NCBI GenBank assembly: GCA_021163505.1
Contig: JAGGVE010000001.1
Coordinates: 1 to 32,129 of the forward strand
Direction of reading: 5' to 3'
DNA: 32,129 nt
Source of the DNA: Candidatus Iainarchaeum sp.
GTDB lineage: Archaea > Iainarchaeota > Iainarchaeia > Iainarchaeales > DTGL01
The notes under the pieces were generated by a model that ran no database searches, was not told where the DNA came from, and was given only the letters and a program-made list of their open reading frames with translations. The translations under genes and the position numbers were made by a program. Positions within the stretch are counted from its first letter, which is position 1. The number at the start of each line of letters is the position of its first letter. Below are positions 17,294 to 25,600 of the stretch, piece after piece.

Positions 17294-17866
17294 ATGACCT
17301 TTAAAGGTTCTAGAGCACAGTCTTCGGCTGTTTTCGAGGTTCTGATAGGCGTAATAATAATGGGTTTTGTGCTGTTTTTTGGCTATAGGGCGCTGGAGGC
17401 AATGGCGAGGGAAAAATGTGCAAACTCAATAGCAAGCGAGATGGCTGAGTTTGCTAGGGCAATAGAGCGTACTGTAGGGCAGAGATACACAAATGAGGTA
17501 AACTTCTGGCCTCCGCGTTGCTTTAAAAACGCTGAGATAAAACTTTCAACGATTCAAAGCAGAGCTGTTTGTTCTTCCATCTGTCAAGAGGGAAAAAGCG
17601 AATGCGTGGTGCTTGATTTTTTCAGCCCGGATTATGTGCACAGGGAGTGTGTGAACATTCCACTCAAAACATCATTCTCTACTACAATAGGCGCTTTGGG
17701 GTCAGGAGGCTGTGAGGATAAAAGCAGTTCTGGCTATACGCTTGTTGACCTTTATGATGAACCGGGAGGGATTCCAGCAGGACATTATTTGCTGGTATAT
17801 GCTACTCCTCCTGGAAATGCATTTCCAGTGATATGCGCATATGTGAAAAATAGGGTTGGAGTGTAA
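17294..17866 (+). CDS. type IV pilin-like protein
   Basis: MTFKGSRAQSSAVFEVLIGVIIMGFVLFFGYRALEAM; same RAQS pre-hydrophobic motif as the upstream 56-aa protein. ATG at 17294 fits better than the ORF-track start at 17261. Confidence 0.75.
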   Translation: MTFKGSRAQSSAVFEVLIGVIIMGFVLFFGYRALEAMAREKCANSIASEMAEFARAIERTVGQRYTNEVNFWPPRCFKNAEIKLSTIQSRAVCSSICQEGKSECVVLDFFSPDYVHRECVNIPLKTSFSTTIGALGSGGCEDKSSSGYTLVDLYDEPGGIPAGHYLLVYATPPGNAFPVICAYVKNRVGV

Positions 17867-17872
17867 CCAAAA

Positions 17873-18550
17873 ATGCTTTCTTTCATATTGAGCAAATTCA
17901 ACCTTCTGATTCTCGCTACCGGGCTTTTTGTTATTGTTTCTTATTTTGCGTTTGGTTTTAGAGGTACCGTTGAATCTGCTCTTGCTTTTCAGCAGGCATC
18001 TTCAATAACAGCAAACGCCTCAATGCTTTTGAGTGCGGGCACACTTTGCGGAGCAACGGATGTGCAGCTTCCAAAGACTCTTTCTCCCTATAATGTACTT
18101 GGGTTTTCCTATAAAGTGAAGTTGCGGGGTTTTAAGTATAAAGAAAAGAGTCTGTTAATTGCAGAGATTTTGCAGAGAAACAAATATTTAAATCTGGGAA
18201 ACCCGATCGTGCTTGCCTCTTCTCGAAGAGATATAAATGCAGATATAAAATTTTTTTCCTATGAAGAAGGAGAACTCTGCCCAAGCGATGAAACTGTGCT
18301 TGATCCTCGCGGAGCTCCTTACCCAATGGATGAATTTTTATTCGTAAAAGAGATTTATAAGGGGCACACTTATTTCTACGTCGTTCCGTGTTCAAGCTAT
18401 CACAGAAAACTCTGTGAAGCAAATTTATACAGGCTCGGGTGTTATCTTTATAAAAAAAGAGGCGATGTGGAAAGCAACTGTGTTCCTGTTGATGAGGATT
18501 CCTGCAAGACAGCTTCAAGTTTTCCGAGCTGTTGGGGTGCTATTCCATGA
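17873..18550 (+). CDS. membrane-anchored pilin-operon protein, possible atypical pseudopilin
   Basis: N-terminal FNLLILATGLFVIVSYFAFGF single hydrophobic segment, then soluble Cys-containing domain; tightly packed in the pilin operon. Confidence 0.6.
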   Translation: MLSFILSKFNLLILATGLFVIVSYFAFGFRGTVESALAFQQASSITANASMLLSAGTLCGATDVQLPKTLSPYNVLGFSYKVKLRGFKYKEKSLLIAEILQRNKYLNLGNPIVLASSRRDINADIKFFSYEEGELCPSDETVLDPRGAPYPMDEFLFVKEIYKGHTYFYVVPCSSYHRKLCEANLYRLGCYLYKKRGDVESNCVPVDEDSCKTASSFPSCWGAIP

Positions 18551-19053
18551 GCAAGCAAAAAGGTTTTGTTGGGCCGATAGGCGATGATCTGCCGAGTTTA
18601 GTTCCACTCATTTTTTCCCTGATAATTTTCTTCGCAAGTTTTACATCAGCTTTTGACGTCTTTATTAAAAGCAAAGAACAATTTGATTCCGCGGTGCTTA
18701 TAACCGATATTGCTGCCTCTATTGCGGGCGACCACTTTATTGTAAGTCCTGAGGAATTCTATAGGTCTTGTGAGAGGGTTAGTGTTCCCGGGCTATTCTA
18801 CAAAGCTGGCCTTGTTGAACTTGAAGAGGATTTCAGGTATTTGGATATTCGTAAATTTGTAAACGAAAATGAGGGCGCCTATGCAGTTGGCACAGATGTG
18901 CTGGCATGCCCACTCAATATAGACCCGGATGCAAAGTTAAGAGAACACAGCGATGTAACAGTTCTCTTTTTCCCCGTTATTTTTCAGGACCCTTCGGTAG
19001 TAAGTGGATTGGCATCAAGGCCGATGCTTTTGGTGGTGGTTGTATGGCGCTGA
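18547..19053 (+). CDS. membrane-anchored pilin-operon protein, possible pseudopilin
   Basis: MSKQKGFVGPIGDDLPSLVPLIFSLIIFFASFTSAF; ATGA overlap with the upstream gene. Confidence 0.6.
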   Translation: MSKQKGFVGPIGDDLPSLVPLIFSLIIFFASFTSAFDVFIKSKEQFDSAVLITDIAASIAGDHFIVSPEEFYRSCERVSVPGLFYKAGLVELEEDFRYLDIRKFVNENEGAYAVGTDVLACPLNIDPDAKLREHSDVTVLFFPVIFQDPSVVSGLASRPMLLVVVVWR

Positions 19054-19784
19054 CTTTTAATAAAAAAGGGCAGGCATCTATAGCAGACTCAATGTTTATT
19101 CTGATAATATGCGCCACTATTGCTGCCCTTCTTTTTAATGTTTCCATTAACCACGGGAAAAATGTTGAAAGGCAGCTAAATTACATGCACACTACAGAAT
19201 ATGCAACCTCTGCTTTACAAACGCTTCTGTACTCAAGCTTTTCCTATGATGAATCTGAAACAGTTAAAACATCAGAGGAGGTGGACTACTTACTGGTCCA
19301 GATAAAAACCGATTATGTTCACGATGGGGTATTGGGAGATAAAACAAAGAACGCTATAGCGCACACAATGGAGAAGGTGATGTCGCCTTTTGAGCACTCT
19401 TACGATTATCTTTTTTATATATGGGCAAATCCAAATCAGAGCATTCCTGGTGTTGGCCCAAGTTCGTTAGGTTTCGTGCTGTTTTATCTAAAGATAACCG
19501 ATGATTCTGGAGTAAAACGTTATTTCTGCGCTCCCAAACGTCCAAAGAGTAAAATACTTGACGAGGTTCTTCTTGGTGGCGTGGGTGGGCCCTCTGTTAG
19601 TGCTCCGGAGGTTATTGCATTGAAAAGGTGGATCCCCCCTGCGCATGGTGGTCCTGGGTACGCTACTGTGCACTCCTATGCAAGTATTGTAATGTGGCCA
19701 ATAACGAAGCTCCCCAAAGGGCCCGACGATGCGGATATCTTAGGCTCCACAAATCTTGATTGCACGGAATACAGCCTTAGTTAG
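19044..19784 (+). CDS. type IV pilin-like protein
   Basis: MALTFNKKGQASIADSMFILIICATIAALLFNVSINHG: class III-like KKGQAS motif plus hydrophobic stretch. True start probably ATG 19044 (ORF track 18906); 10-nt overlap with the upstream gene. Confidence 0.75.
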   Translation: MALTFNKKGQASIADSMFILIICATIAALLFNVSINHGKNVERQLNYMHTTEYATSALQTLLYSSFSYDESETVKTSEEVDYLLVQIKTDYVHDGVLGDKTKNAIAHTMEKVMSPFEHSYDYLFYIWANPNQSIPGVGPSSLGFVLFYLKITDDSGVKRYFCAPKRPKSKILDEVLLGGVGGPSVSAPEVIALKRWIPPAHGGPGYATVHSYASIVMWPITKLPKGPDDADILGSTNLDCTEYSLS

Positions 19785-19804
19785 CCTAATTGGTAATGCA
19801 GTTG

Positions 19805-21265
19805 CTATGTTTCCCTCACTTTTATTTCAAGCACTTCAACATCGCTTTCCTGCAGCTCATTTGGTGGAACAGGGGATTCATAGAGCGCCTTTATTAGACA
19901 CCTTACCGTGCCTACCGCATGAGCTTTGGCTGTGTACGGAAGCTCCTTGGTTTTTTTAGGCTCTATGCTGTCAATGACAGATGTGCTTAACGGCTCGAGC
20001 CATTCACCTGTGCATTCTCCAGGATTTTCTATTATGATTCGCACATTGTTTAATGTAAGGTCCCCCTCGTTGTATACCCGCAGATAGATAAGTTTATCTG
20101 ATCCTATTTCCCGATCAGTAAAGGATACTATGCTTGTACTGGCCGTTACCCTCACGCCTACATTGACTTCTTTGCTTATTGTTATGGTTATGGGTGTCTT
20201 TATAGGTTCTGCGAGGAATTCAGCGTTGATCACGATGTTGCCATAAATTACCTCGCTTTTCGCATCGGTTGGTACAGAGAGCTCTATATTCAGAGTTTCA
20301 CTATCTTTTCCAGGAATGTATAAAATAGTTGTCTTGTTTGCTTCTTCTCCTGTTTCCTTTGTAAACCTCAGCCAGCTAAGCACTTCTGCAGGATCATTTT
20401 CTTTTGCAGATGTTATTTCAAAATATACATTCAGGTCTTCCACTGAAAATCGGCTTTTGTTATATATCCTAAACTCTTTCCTGTCTTTGGGCTTTGTTGT
20501 GGGATTTACATTAAATTTTACTGGCATTGTGGCTATTTCAGGTGCTAGGAAGACATCAACATCTTTAGATTTACTTTTGCCTGTATATTTTATTCTCACT
20601 TTAAAATTCTTTTTTGTTGATGTTTTTCTCCTCGGTATAGAGATTTCTTCAGGAACGGTGCATTTTATTGCAACAGTTTCTTCAGATTTTGCTTGCACGG
20701 AAATGCTGCTCGGAGCCTCACATAAAAGTTCTGAAAATGCCCCCTCGAGAAGGAGCTCTAAGCGTTCTGTGTGCGCTGAGGTGTTTTCAAGTATCACTTC
20801 AACATTCAACTTTTGACCCTGATAAATCCTCTGAGGCATCTCAAAGCTTGTTATTTTTGTTTTCAAGTCCTTCTGCAAGATAATGTTAAAACTTCCTCCT
20901 TCCTTTCCCCCGACTTCTATAGTTTCTTCCTTTTTTAGGAAATCGGGTGCACTTACTATAGCTATATATGTTCCTTCCCTCAGAGTTGTGGTATAATTCG
21001 TATAGCCCTCGCCTTTATATAGCGTTGTTTTTCCATCTTCTGAAACAATCTCTATTCTCGCATTATTGACTTTTGCATCATCCATTCCTTGTATAAATAT
21101 CTCCACCTCTTTAAGAGAAGCAATGAAATAATAATACAGAAAATACGCAACGATGATTATTGCAACTACCGCGATTATTTTTTTGAGGTTTCTTCTTATT
21201 TTTTCTGGAAGAGTTTCTTCAAGTTCGGTTTCATATTCCACATATATATTCCCAGGTTCAACCAT
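19805..21265 (-). CDS. N-terminally membrane-anchored protein with Ig-like/CARDB/NEW3-like repeats
   Basis: TM KKIIAVVAIIIVAYFLYYYFIA, carboxypeptidase-regulatory/PEGA-like segment ARIEIVSEDGKTTLYKGEGYTNYTTTLREGTYIAIVSAPDFLKKEETIEV, then beta-rich repeats. Confidence 0.72.
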   Translation of the reverse strand: MVEPGNIYVEYETELEETLPEKIRRNLKKIIAVVAIIIVAYFLYYYFIASLKEVEIFIQGMDDAKVNNARIEIVSEDGKTTLYKGEGYTNYTTTLREGTYIAIVSAPDFLKKEETIEVGGKEGGSFNIILQKDLKTKITSFEMPQRIYQGQKLNVEVILENTSAHTERLELLLEGAFSELLCEAPSSISVQAKSEETVAIKCTVPEEISIPRRKTSTKKNFKVRIKYTGKSKSKDVDVFLAPEIATMPVKFNVNPTTKPKDRKEFRIYNKSRFSVEDLNVYFEITSAKENDPAEVLSWLRFTKETGEEANKTTILYIPGKDSETLNIELSVPTDAKSEVIYGNIVINAEFLAEPIKTPITITISKEVNVGVRVTASTSIVSFTDREIGSDKLIYLRVYNEGDLTLNNVRIIIENPGECTGEWLEPLSTSVIDSIEPKKTKELPYTAKAHAVGTVRCLIKALYESPVPPNELQESDVEVLEIKVRET

Positions 21266-21998
21266 TTTTATCCCTCTTTTTTTTCAAAATATATACTACC
21301 GAAACCAAAATTATAAATGCAATGAAAAAATATAATAGTTTTCCTTCAACGAGTTTTGGTTGTAATCTATCATTCTCTGCTCTTTTTTTCCCTGCGCAAT
21401 CAGGGTCTATTCCTTCCGCGCAATCCGGATCACATACAGAATCTTTTAGATGCAGGCAGTAGCCATCTTTCTTGTTGAGTTTGCAGTCGCTTTCACAGCT
21501 GAGGTAGTTTTCCGTCACATCGCAAACGCCGTCGTTGTTGCAAAGTTTGCTTAAATCATATTCTGCAAGTACTGCCCTGCCGTGCTGAAAGCGCAGGTAT
21601 CGCGCATTTTCTATGTAGGGCACCATTAAAATCATCATCCCTCTTTTTGCCCCAATTAAAGAATCATAATCCAGCGCAAGCAGGTTTTCGTCATCCTCAG
21701 TTATGTATAATTCATCAATGTTAGGTATTTCAGAGGGTTCCAGTTTTATATCAAGTTTCCTTACTGTTGTTTGATATAGCGTTTTGCCATCTGCGCTTTT
21801 TAATTTAATCAGATACTCACCCTCATACCATGCTTCAGGAGCCTTCCCCAGCACGACCCGAACATCACTGATTTCATATTCGCCGTTTTCCCAGCTAACT
21901 TTGAACACTATTGCTTTAGCTGCTGTCTGAGCATAGCACAGCTGTAATAAAAGGAACACTATGAATGTTGTTATAGAAAAGGTTTTCATTATTTTCAT
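21258..21998 (-). CDS. secreted, C-terminally TM-anchored protein with juxtamembrane Cys-rich module
   Basis: Signal ITTFIVFLLLQLCYAQ; LCNNDGVCDVTENYLSCESDCKLNKKDGYCLHLKDSVCDPDCAEGIDPDC; TM plus KKKRDKNG tail. ATG 21998 follows an RBS (GGAGGCGTGGTG). Confidence 0.75.
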   Translation of the reverse strand: MKIMKTFSITTFIVFLLLQLCYAQTAAKAIVFKVSWENGEYEISDVRVVLGKAPEAWYEGEYLIKLKSADGKTLYQTTVRKLDIKLEPSEIPNIDELYITEDDENLLALDYDSLIGAKRGMMILMVPYIENARYLRFQHGRAVLAEYDLSKLCNNDGVCDVTENYLSCESDCKLNKKDGYCLHLKDSVCDPDCAEGIDPDCAGKKRAENDRLQPKLVEGKLLYFFIAFIILVSVVYILKKKRDKNG

Positions 21999-24514
21999 CC
22001 GCACCACGCCTCCCGCACAACCTCTCTTTCAAAACAGTCGTAAAGCCTTTTGGTTTGAGAGTTTACTCTTAGGGATGGAATATAGGATCCTATTTTTTCT
22101 AGGGTTGCTGGTGTTGGCCCCATTATATCCCTCGCTTGTCCACCTCCGTATGAGATTCTACGCCCCAAACAGTGGGTTTTGGTCATATATATTCTAAGAG
22201 CTCCGATTGCTTGAGGGTTCCGAGCCATTGTTGTTTGTATTTTTAATGCAAGCTCTTTTTTCGAGACTATTGCGCCTTGAACGCTAACACCAGAACCGAA
22301 GGATATGGTTATTGGAGCAAACTCTGTTATGCCTAATAAATCTGCAAAACTTCTTTCTATAACCACATACTCCGGGCAATGAGTGCTCGGTATTTCCTCT
22401 GGACAGGTTTCGTATGGTACGCTTGGGTCAAATGCGGTGTATACGAACCCTTCAACTGGCTGCACTGTAATGCCGAAAAGTCCACGCAGCTCTCTTAGTT
22501 CAACCACTGTTGCCATGGGAAGCCAGTTGTTTCTACGGCTTAACGAATATGCTCCTGGGAATTTGTTTGTACATCCGATTCTGCCTGAGCTCATAAATCT
22601 ATTTATTGCCCGCTGTTTTATGTATTCAGCTATGGAATATTGTTCGCAAAAACCGAGGCAGTGGCCCAGTTCATGGGGCATTGTTTGATATACGGGATCA
22701 ACACTCCTATCAGCAAGTGTTATCACAACTTTTGTTTGAATATTTCCTGTTACTAAGGGCGATACATGGAACCCGCTTGCATTTACTAATTTGCACTGTC
22801 CGCCTTCCTCCATAATAAATCCTGCATTGTTGCCCCTGTTCGTAAGCCCGTATCTTTGCAAAAGTTGTGTATTTGTTAGCGGACTTCTGTCGCTTATGCC
22901 TACAAATATAATGCTCTCCCTATTTAATGTAAATCCTGTTGCGCTTTCAACGCAGTTTCTAATATCATTTGCTAGTTCACGTGTATTTATGCATTTTTGA
23001 AGAGTGATATCGCACTCCGGGTGCTTTTCAGAAATATTTCTCGGAAGAATAAGTGCATAATAATTCAGATCATTTCCACAACCAGAGGCTTCTTTTAAAG
23101 ATTCAATATTAGCATTTACCTCCTCTTTAAATTTCTCATCGCTGCCCCGCCAGTCAATCGGCATAAATATAAAAAGCACTTTAACATCTTTGCCTGGTTC
23201 TGGAATGGCTGATTGTGTGCTTTGCTGCTCCGCGGGACAGCCATGGTTTGCGGGATCTCCCCTTTGATAAGGGCACCTATCTGCAGAATCTGGGACCCCA
23301 TCATTGTCGGAGTCCGTTTCGGCAGCTTGGTCAGTGCCTGTGCTATACTCTCTCACAACACTGACCTCCCCAATCTGAGAGACTTCCCTTTTGCCGTCCG
23401 AAACAGAGGCAAAGCACCTGATTTTATCAATGTTTTCATTTGCCAAGCTGGAGGGGACACTTAATGTGGTACAATAATTTTTAGCATCCGTACTTCTTAT
23501 ATCTTGGCTATAATATTGAAAGTTTGTGCTTCCCAGAAGTCTAACGTACCATGTGATTTTATATGTGAATGAGTCGCTATCAGGGTCCTGAATGCTGACA
23601 CAACAGCTAATATTTCTAGTTTCCGTTGTTGGTTGCTCAGGCCTAAACATAAGCGAAATTATTTTAGGCTCTGCGTTTGAACTGCCTGTCGTTACAAACT
23701 TTGGCCACCAGTATATATCGTAGTGATCTCCAGCATCGTACATTGTTGCATAACCAGAGTTTAGCGCTCTTTTTATCCTTTCCACCCAATTCGGGTCTTC
23801 TCCGCCAGGAAACTGACCGAGCTGTATTTCTGCAGAACTTTGGCCACGAGAAAGCTCGAAGCTAGCTATTTGTGGTGTTCTGGGAAATACTGCTAACACT
23901 GTTACCCTTATATTTTTGTTGGTGTTGCATATTCTGAAGCGTGCTCTGCCATATGGGACATAAATTTTTGTATACACAAACTTTGGCTTTGGGTTTCCGC
24001 TAAGTGCGTTGCCTTGCATTGCGGAAGAAATTATTGAAATGTTTGCAGTTGCATCTACGCTCTGAATACCGCAAATCTGCTGCTGAGCGTTGATTCCATC
24101 AATAAAATAAATTCCCCACCTTTCAAATTCCCATTTCGCAAAACTGTTTTCGTGCAGATTTTCGAGCCCCTCTAAATAATAGGTTATATTTGCATTTTCC
24201 AGACTTGTGTCTAAACTTTCTATAAGTATAGCCACATGCACGCTTTTGTAAAGAGTCCAAAATGAACCGTCCTTTTGTATCTCTGCAAGTTTGCCAGCCC
24301 TTAGCTCATTATTTGTTATATCATTTATTATTACTGGCTGTGTGCTTCTCAATCTTGATTCCAAAATGGAAAATATTTGTGGTGCATTTGTTACTGGTCG
24401 CAGAGCAGAGCCAGTGCCTGCACTGACACAGATAAAAAACAGGATCAGAAGAATAAACGCTAACACTTTCTTCAGGTAACTTTCAAAGAGAAACGCCTGC
24501 ATTGTTTTTCCCAT
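21995..24514 (-). CDS. secreted TSP3-like Ca-binding and zinc-metalloprotease-like protein (839 aa)
   Basis: Signal-like LKKVLAFILLILFFICVSAG; DSDNDGVPDSADRCP; zinc motif PHELGHCLGFCEQY; Met-turn-like GGGQARDIMGPTP. Confidence 0.75.
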   Translation of the reverse strand: MGKTMQAFLFESYLKKVLAFILLILFFICVSAGTGSALRPVTNAPQIFSILESRLRSTQPVIINDITNNELRAGKLAEIQKDGSFWTLYKSVHVAILIESLDTSLENANITYYLEGLENLHENSFAKWEFERWGIYFIDGINAQQQICGIQSVDATANISIISSAMQGNALSGNPKPKFVYTKIYVPYGRARFRICNTNKNIRVTVLAVFPRTPQIASFELSRGQSSAEIQLGQFPGGEDPNWVERIKRALNSGYATMYDAGDHYDIYWWPKFVTTGSSNAEPKIISLMFRPEQPTTETRNISCCVSIQDPDSDSFTYKITWYVRLLGSTNFQYYSQDIRSTDAKNYCTTLSVPSSLANENIDKIRCFASVSDGKREVSQIGEVSVVREYSTGTDQAAETDSDNDGVPDSADRCPYQRGDPANHGCPAEQQSTQSAIPEPGKDVKVLFIFMPIDWRGSDEKFKEEVNANIESLKEASGCGNDLNYYALILPRNISEKHPECDITLQKCINTRELANDIRNCVESATGFTLNRESIIFVGISDRSPLTNTQLLQRYGLTNRGNNAGFIMEEGGQCKLVNASGFHVSPLVTGNIQTKVVITLADRSVDPVYQTMPHELGHCLGFCEQYSIAEYIKQRAINRFMSSGRIGCTNKFPGAYSLSRRNNWLPMATVVELRELRGLFGITVQPVEGFVYTAFDPSVPYETCPEEIPSTHCPEYVVIERSFADLLGITEFAPITISFGSGVSVQGAIVSKKELALKIQTTMARNPQAIGALRIYMTKTHCLGRRISYGGGQARDIMGPTPATLEKIGSYIPSLRVNSQTKRLYDCFEREVVREAWCG

Positions 24515-24556
24515 AAATGAAAGATAATATTCTTTATTTTAAATCTTTGCTTTAGT

Positions 24557-24594
24557 GGTTCTGTTTCAAAAATCGCTGGCAAAATTTATTAAGC
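24557..24594 (+). repeat. 38-bp direct repeat, left copy
   Basis: GGTTCTGTTTCAAAAATCGCTGGCAAAATTTATTAAGC, identical to 25343-25380. Confidence 0.97.
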
Positions 24595-24681
24595 TACGCT
24601 GGCAATTAGGAAACAAGGCAATGCAAAGATGCAAAATTTTAATTACGCTGATCTTATTGCTCTGGTAATATTGGTATAACT

Positions 24682-25023
24682 TTAGCTTTTATATCTGAAT
24701 TTTCTGTTGTAGTTTTTGTGGTCCATATACTCCAAATAAATTAAGAACAGATTTACTTGGTTTCCTGCTATTGTGTAAATGAGTCTCCAGTTTTGGTCTA
24801 GATTGTATTTCCATAAATTGTTTACTCCGTATTTTTGTATGTATTCTTTTGGCCAGAGTTTTCTTGGAATTTTTTTGCCTGCTTCAGGATTTTCTGCAAG
24901 CTTTGCTGTTGCCCTGCTTATTAATTCAAGCAGGTATTCTGCCTCACTGTTCCCTTTATCCGCTCTCTTCCTCAGCTTTACATAGTCTTTGTTGAATTCT
25001 GCCGAGTAACGAATTTCATGCAT
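24682..25023 (-). CDS. RelE/ParE-superfamily toxin
   Basis: MHEIRYSAEFNKDYVKLRKRA...LWKYNLDQNWRLIYTI...LIYLEYMDHKNYNRKFRY: RelE-like fold signature; 8-nt overlap with upstream small gene. Confidence 0.85.
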   Translation of the reverse strand: MHEIRYSAEFNKDYVKLRKRADKGNSEAEYLLELISRATAKLAENPEAGKKIPRKLWPKEYIQKYGVNNLWKYNLDQNWRLIYTIAGNQVNLFLIYLEYMDHKNYNRKFRYKS

Positions 25024-25300
25024 TGGCTGGCACGCTCTCTTTAATCAGTTTTTTGAGTTTTTTGTTGTCTGCAAAAACCCATACTAGTTTATCGTCTTTT
25101 GTAAGCATTACTTTTCTTGATTCAATTAAATAGTCAATCACTATTTTGTAGGTTTGATACATGACCTTTTTTGGAAGCCTTTTCCAAAGCTCTGTCCTTT
25201 TAGGATAATCTTTGGCATTTTTTATGGCATCCTCTATCATCAAAACTGTATCCAGTCTTGGATAATGCAAAACAGTTGTCCTCAAACTCATGGTTATCAT
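25016..25300 (-). CDS. probable cognate antitoxin / winged-helix-like small protein
   Basis: 94 aa; ELWKRLPKKVMYQTYKIVIDYLIESRKVMLTKDDKLVWVF resembles a wHTH; overlaps the RelE gene start in classic TA arrangement. Confidence 0.7.
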   Translation of the reverse strand: MITMSLRTTVLHYPRLDTVLMIEDAIKNAKDYPKRTELWKRLPKKVMYQTYKIVIDYLIESRKVMLTKDDKLVWVFADNKKLKKLIKESVPANA

Positions 25301-25315
25301 ATAAGTTTATATGAT
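25296..25315. promoter_or_regulatory. perfect inverted repeat over the TA operon start codon, candidate autoregulatory operator
   Basis: ATCATATAA-GT-TTATATGAT (9-bp arms, 2-bp spacer); just downstream (on minus strand) of TATA-like tatatttaaatac. Confidence 0.6.
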
Positions 25316-25342
25316 TTAGAGTATTTAAATATATCGTGCCGA

Positions 25343-25380
25343 GGTTCTGTTTCAAAAATCGCTGGCAAAATTTATTAAGC
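25343..25380 (+). repeat. 38-bp direct repeat, right copy
   Basis: Identical to 24557-24594; the two copies bracket the TA cassette. Confidence 0.97.
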
Positions 25381-25480
25381 GGGGCGGTGTAGTATCACTG
25401 AGGTGCGCTCAGAGAGAGCTGTGCAGAGGGAAAAGCTGAGAAACTGGAAGGTACTGATAAGGAAGGCTTATTTTTTGATT
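25381..25480 (+). ncRNA. candidate small RNA between the repeat and the next promoter
   Basis: Locally GC-rich non-coding segment with hairpin GTGCGCTC-AGAGA-GAGC-T-GTGC (25403-25424), preceded by TATA-like AAAATTTATTA and followed by a T-run. No known RNA family recognised. Confidence 0.25.
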
Positions 25481-25514
25481 TTGTTACCAACGAAATTTAG
25501 AACAGAACCAATTA

Positions 25515-25532
25515 ACGAAACCTTTATATAGT
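25515..25532 (+). promoter_or_regulatory. archaeal BRE/TATA promoter of the 25601-30560 operon
   Basis: CGAAACCTTTATATAG, a strong BRE/TATA-like match; first gene starts about 70 nt downstream. Confidence 0.55.
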
Positions 25533-25600
25533 GAAATAATATTCTATTATTAAATTCACGGTTGCTTTTACATTTAATGTGCTTGTAGAAGGTGATTCTT

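Noticed and set aside
24557-25380. 38-bp repeats as a CRISPR array
   Set aside because: Only two copies with a 748-bp interval filled by two overlapping genes; no spacer periodicity and no cas genes.
24557-25380. Classical insertion sequence
   Set aside because: No transposase ORF and no terminal inverted repeats seen; 38 bp is long for a target-site duplication.
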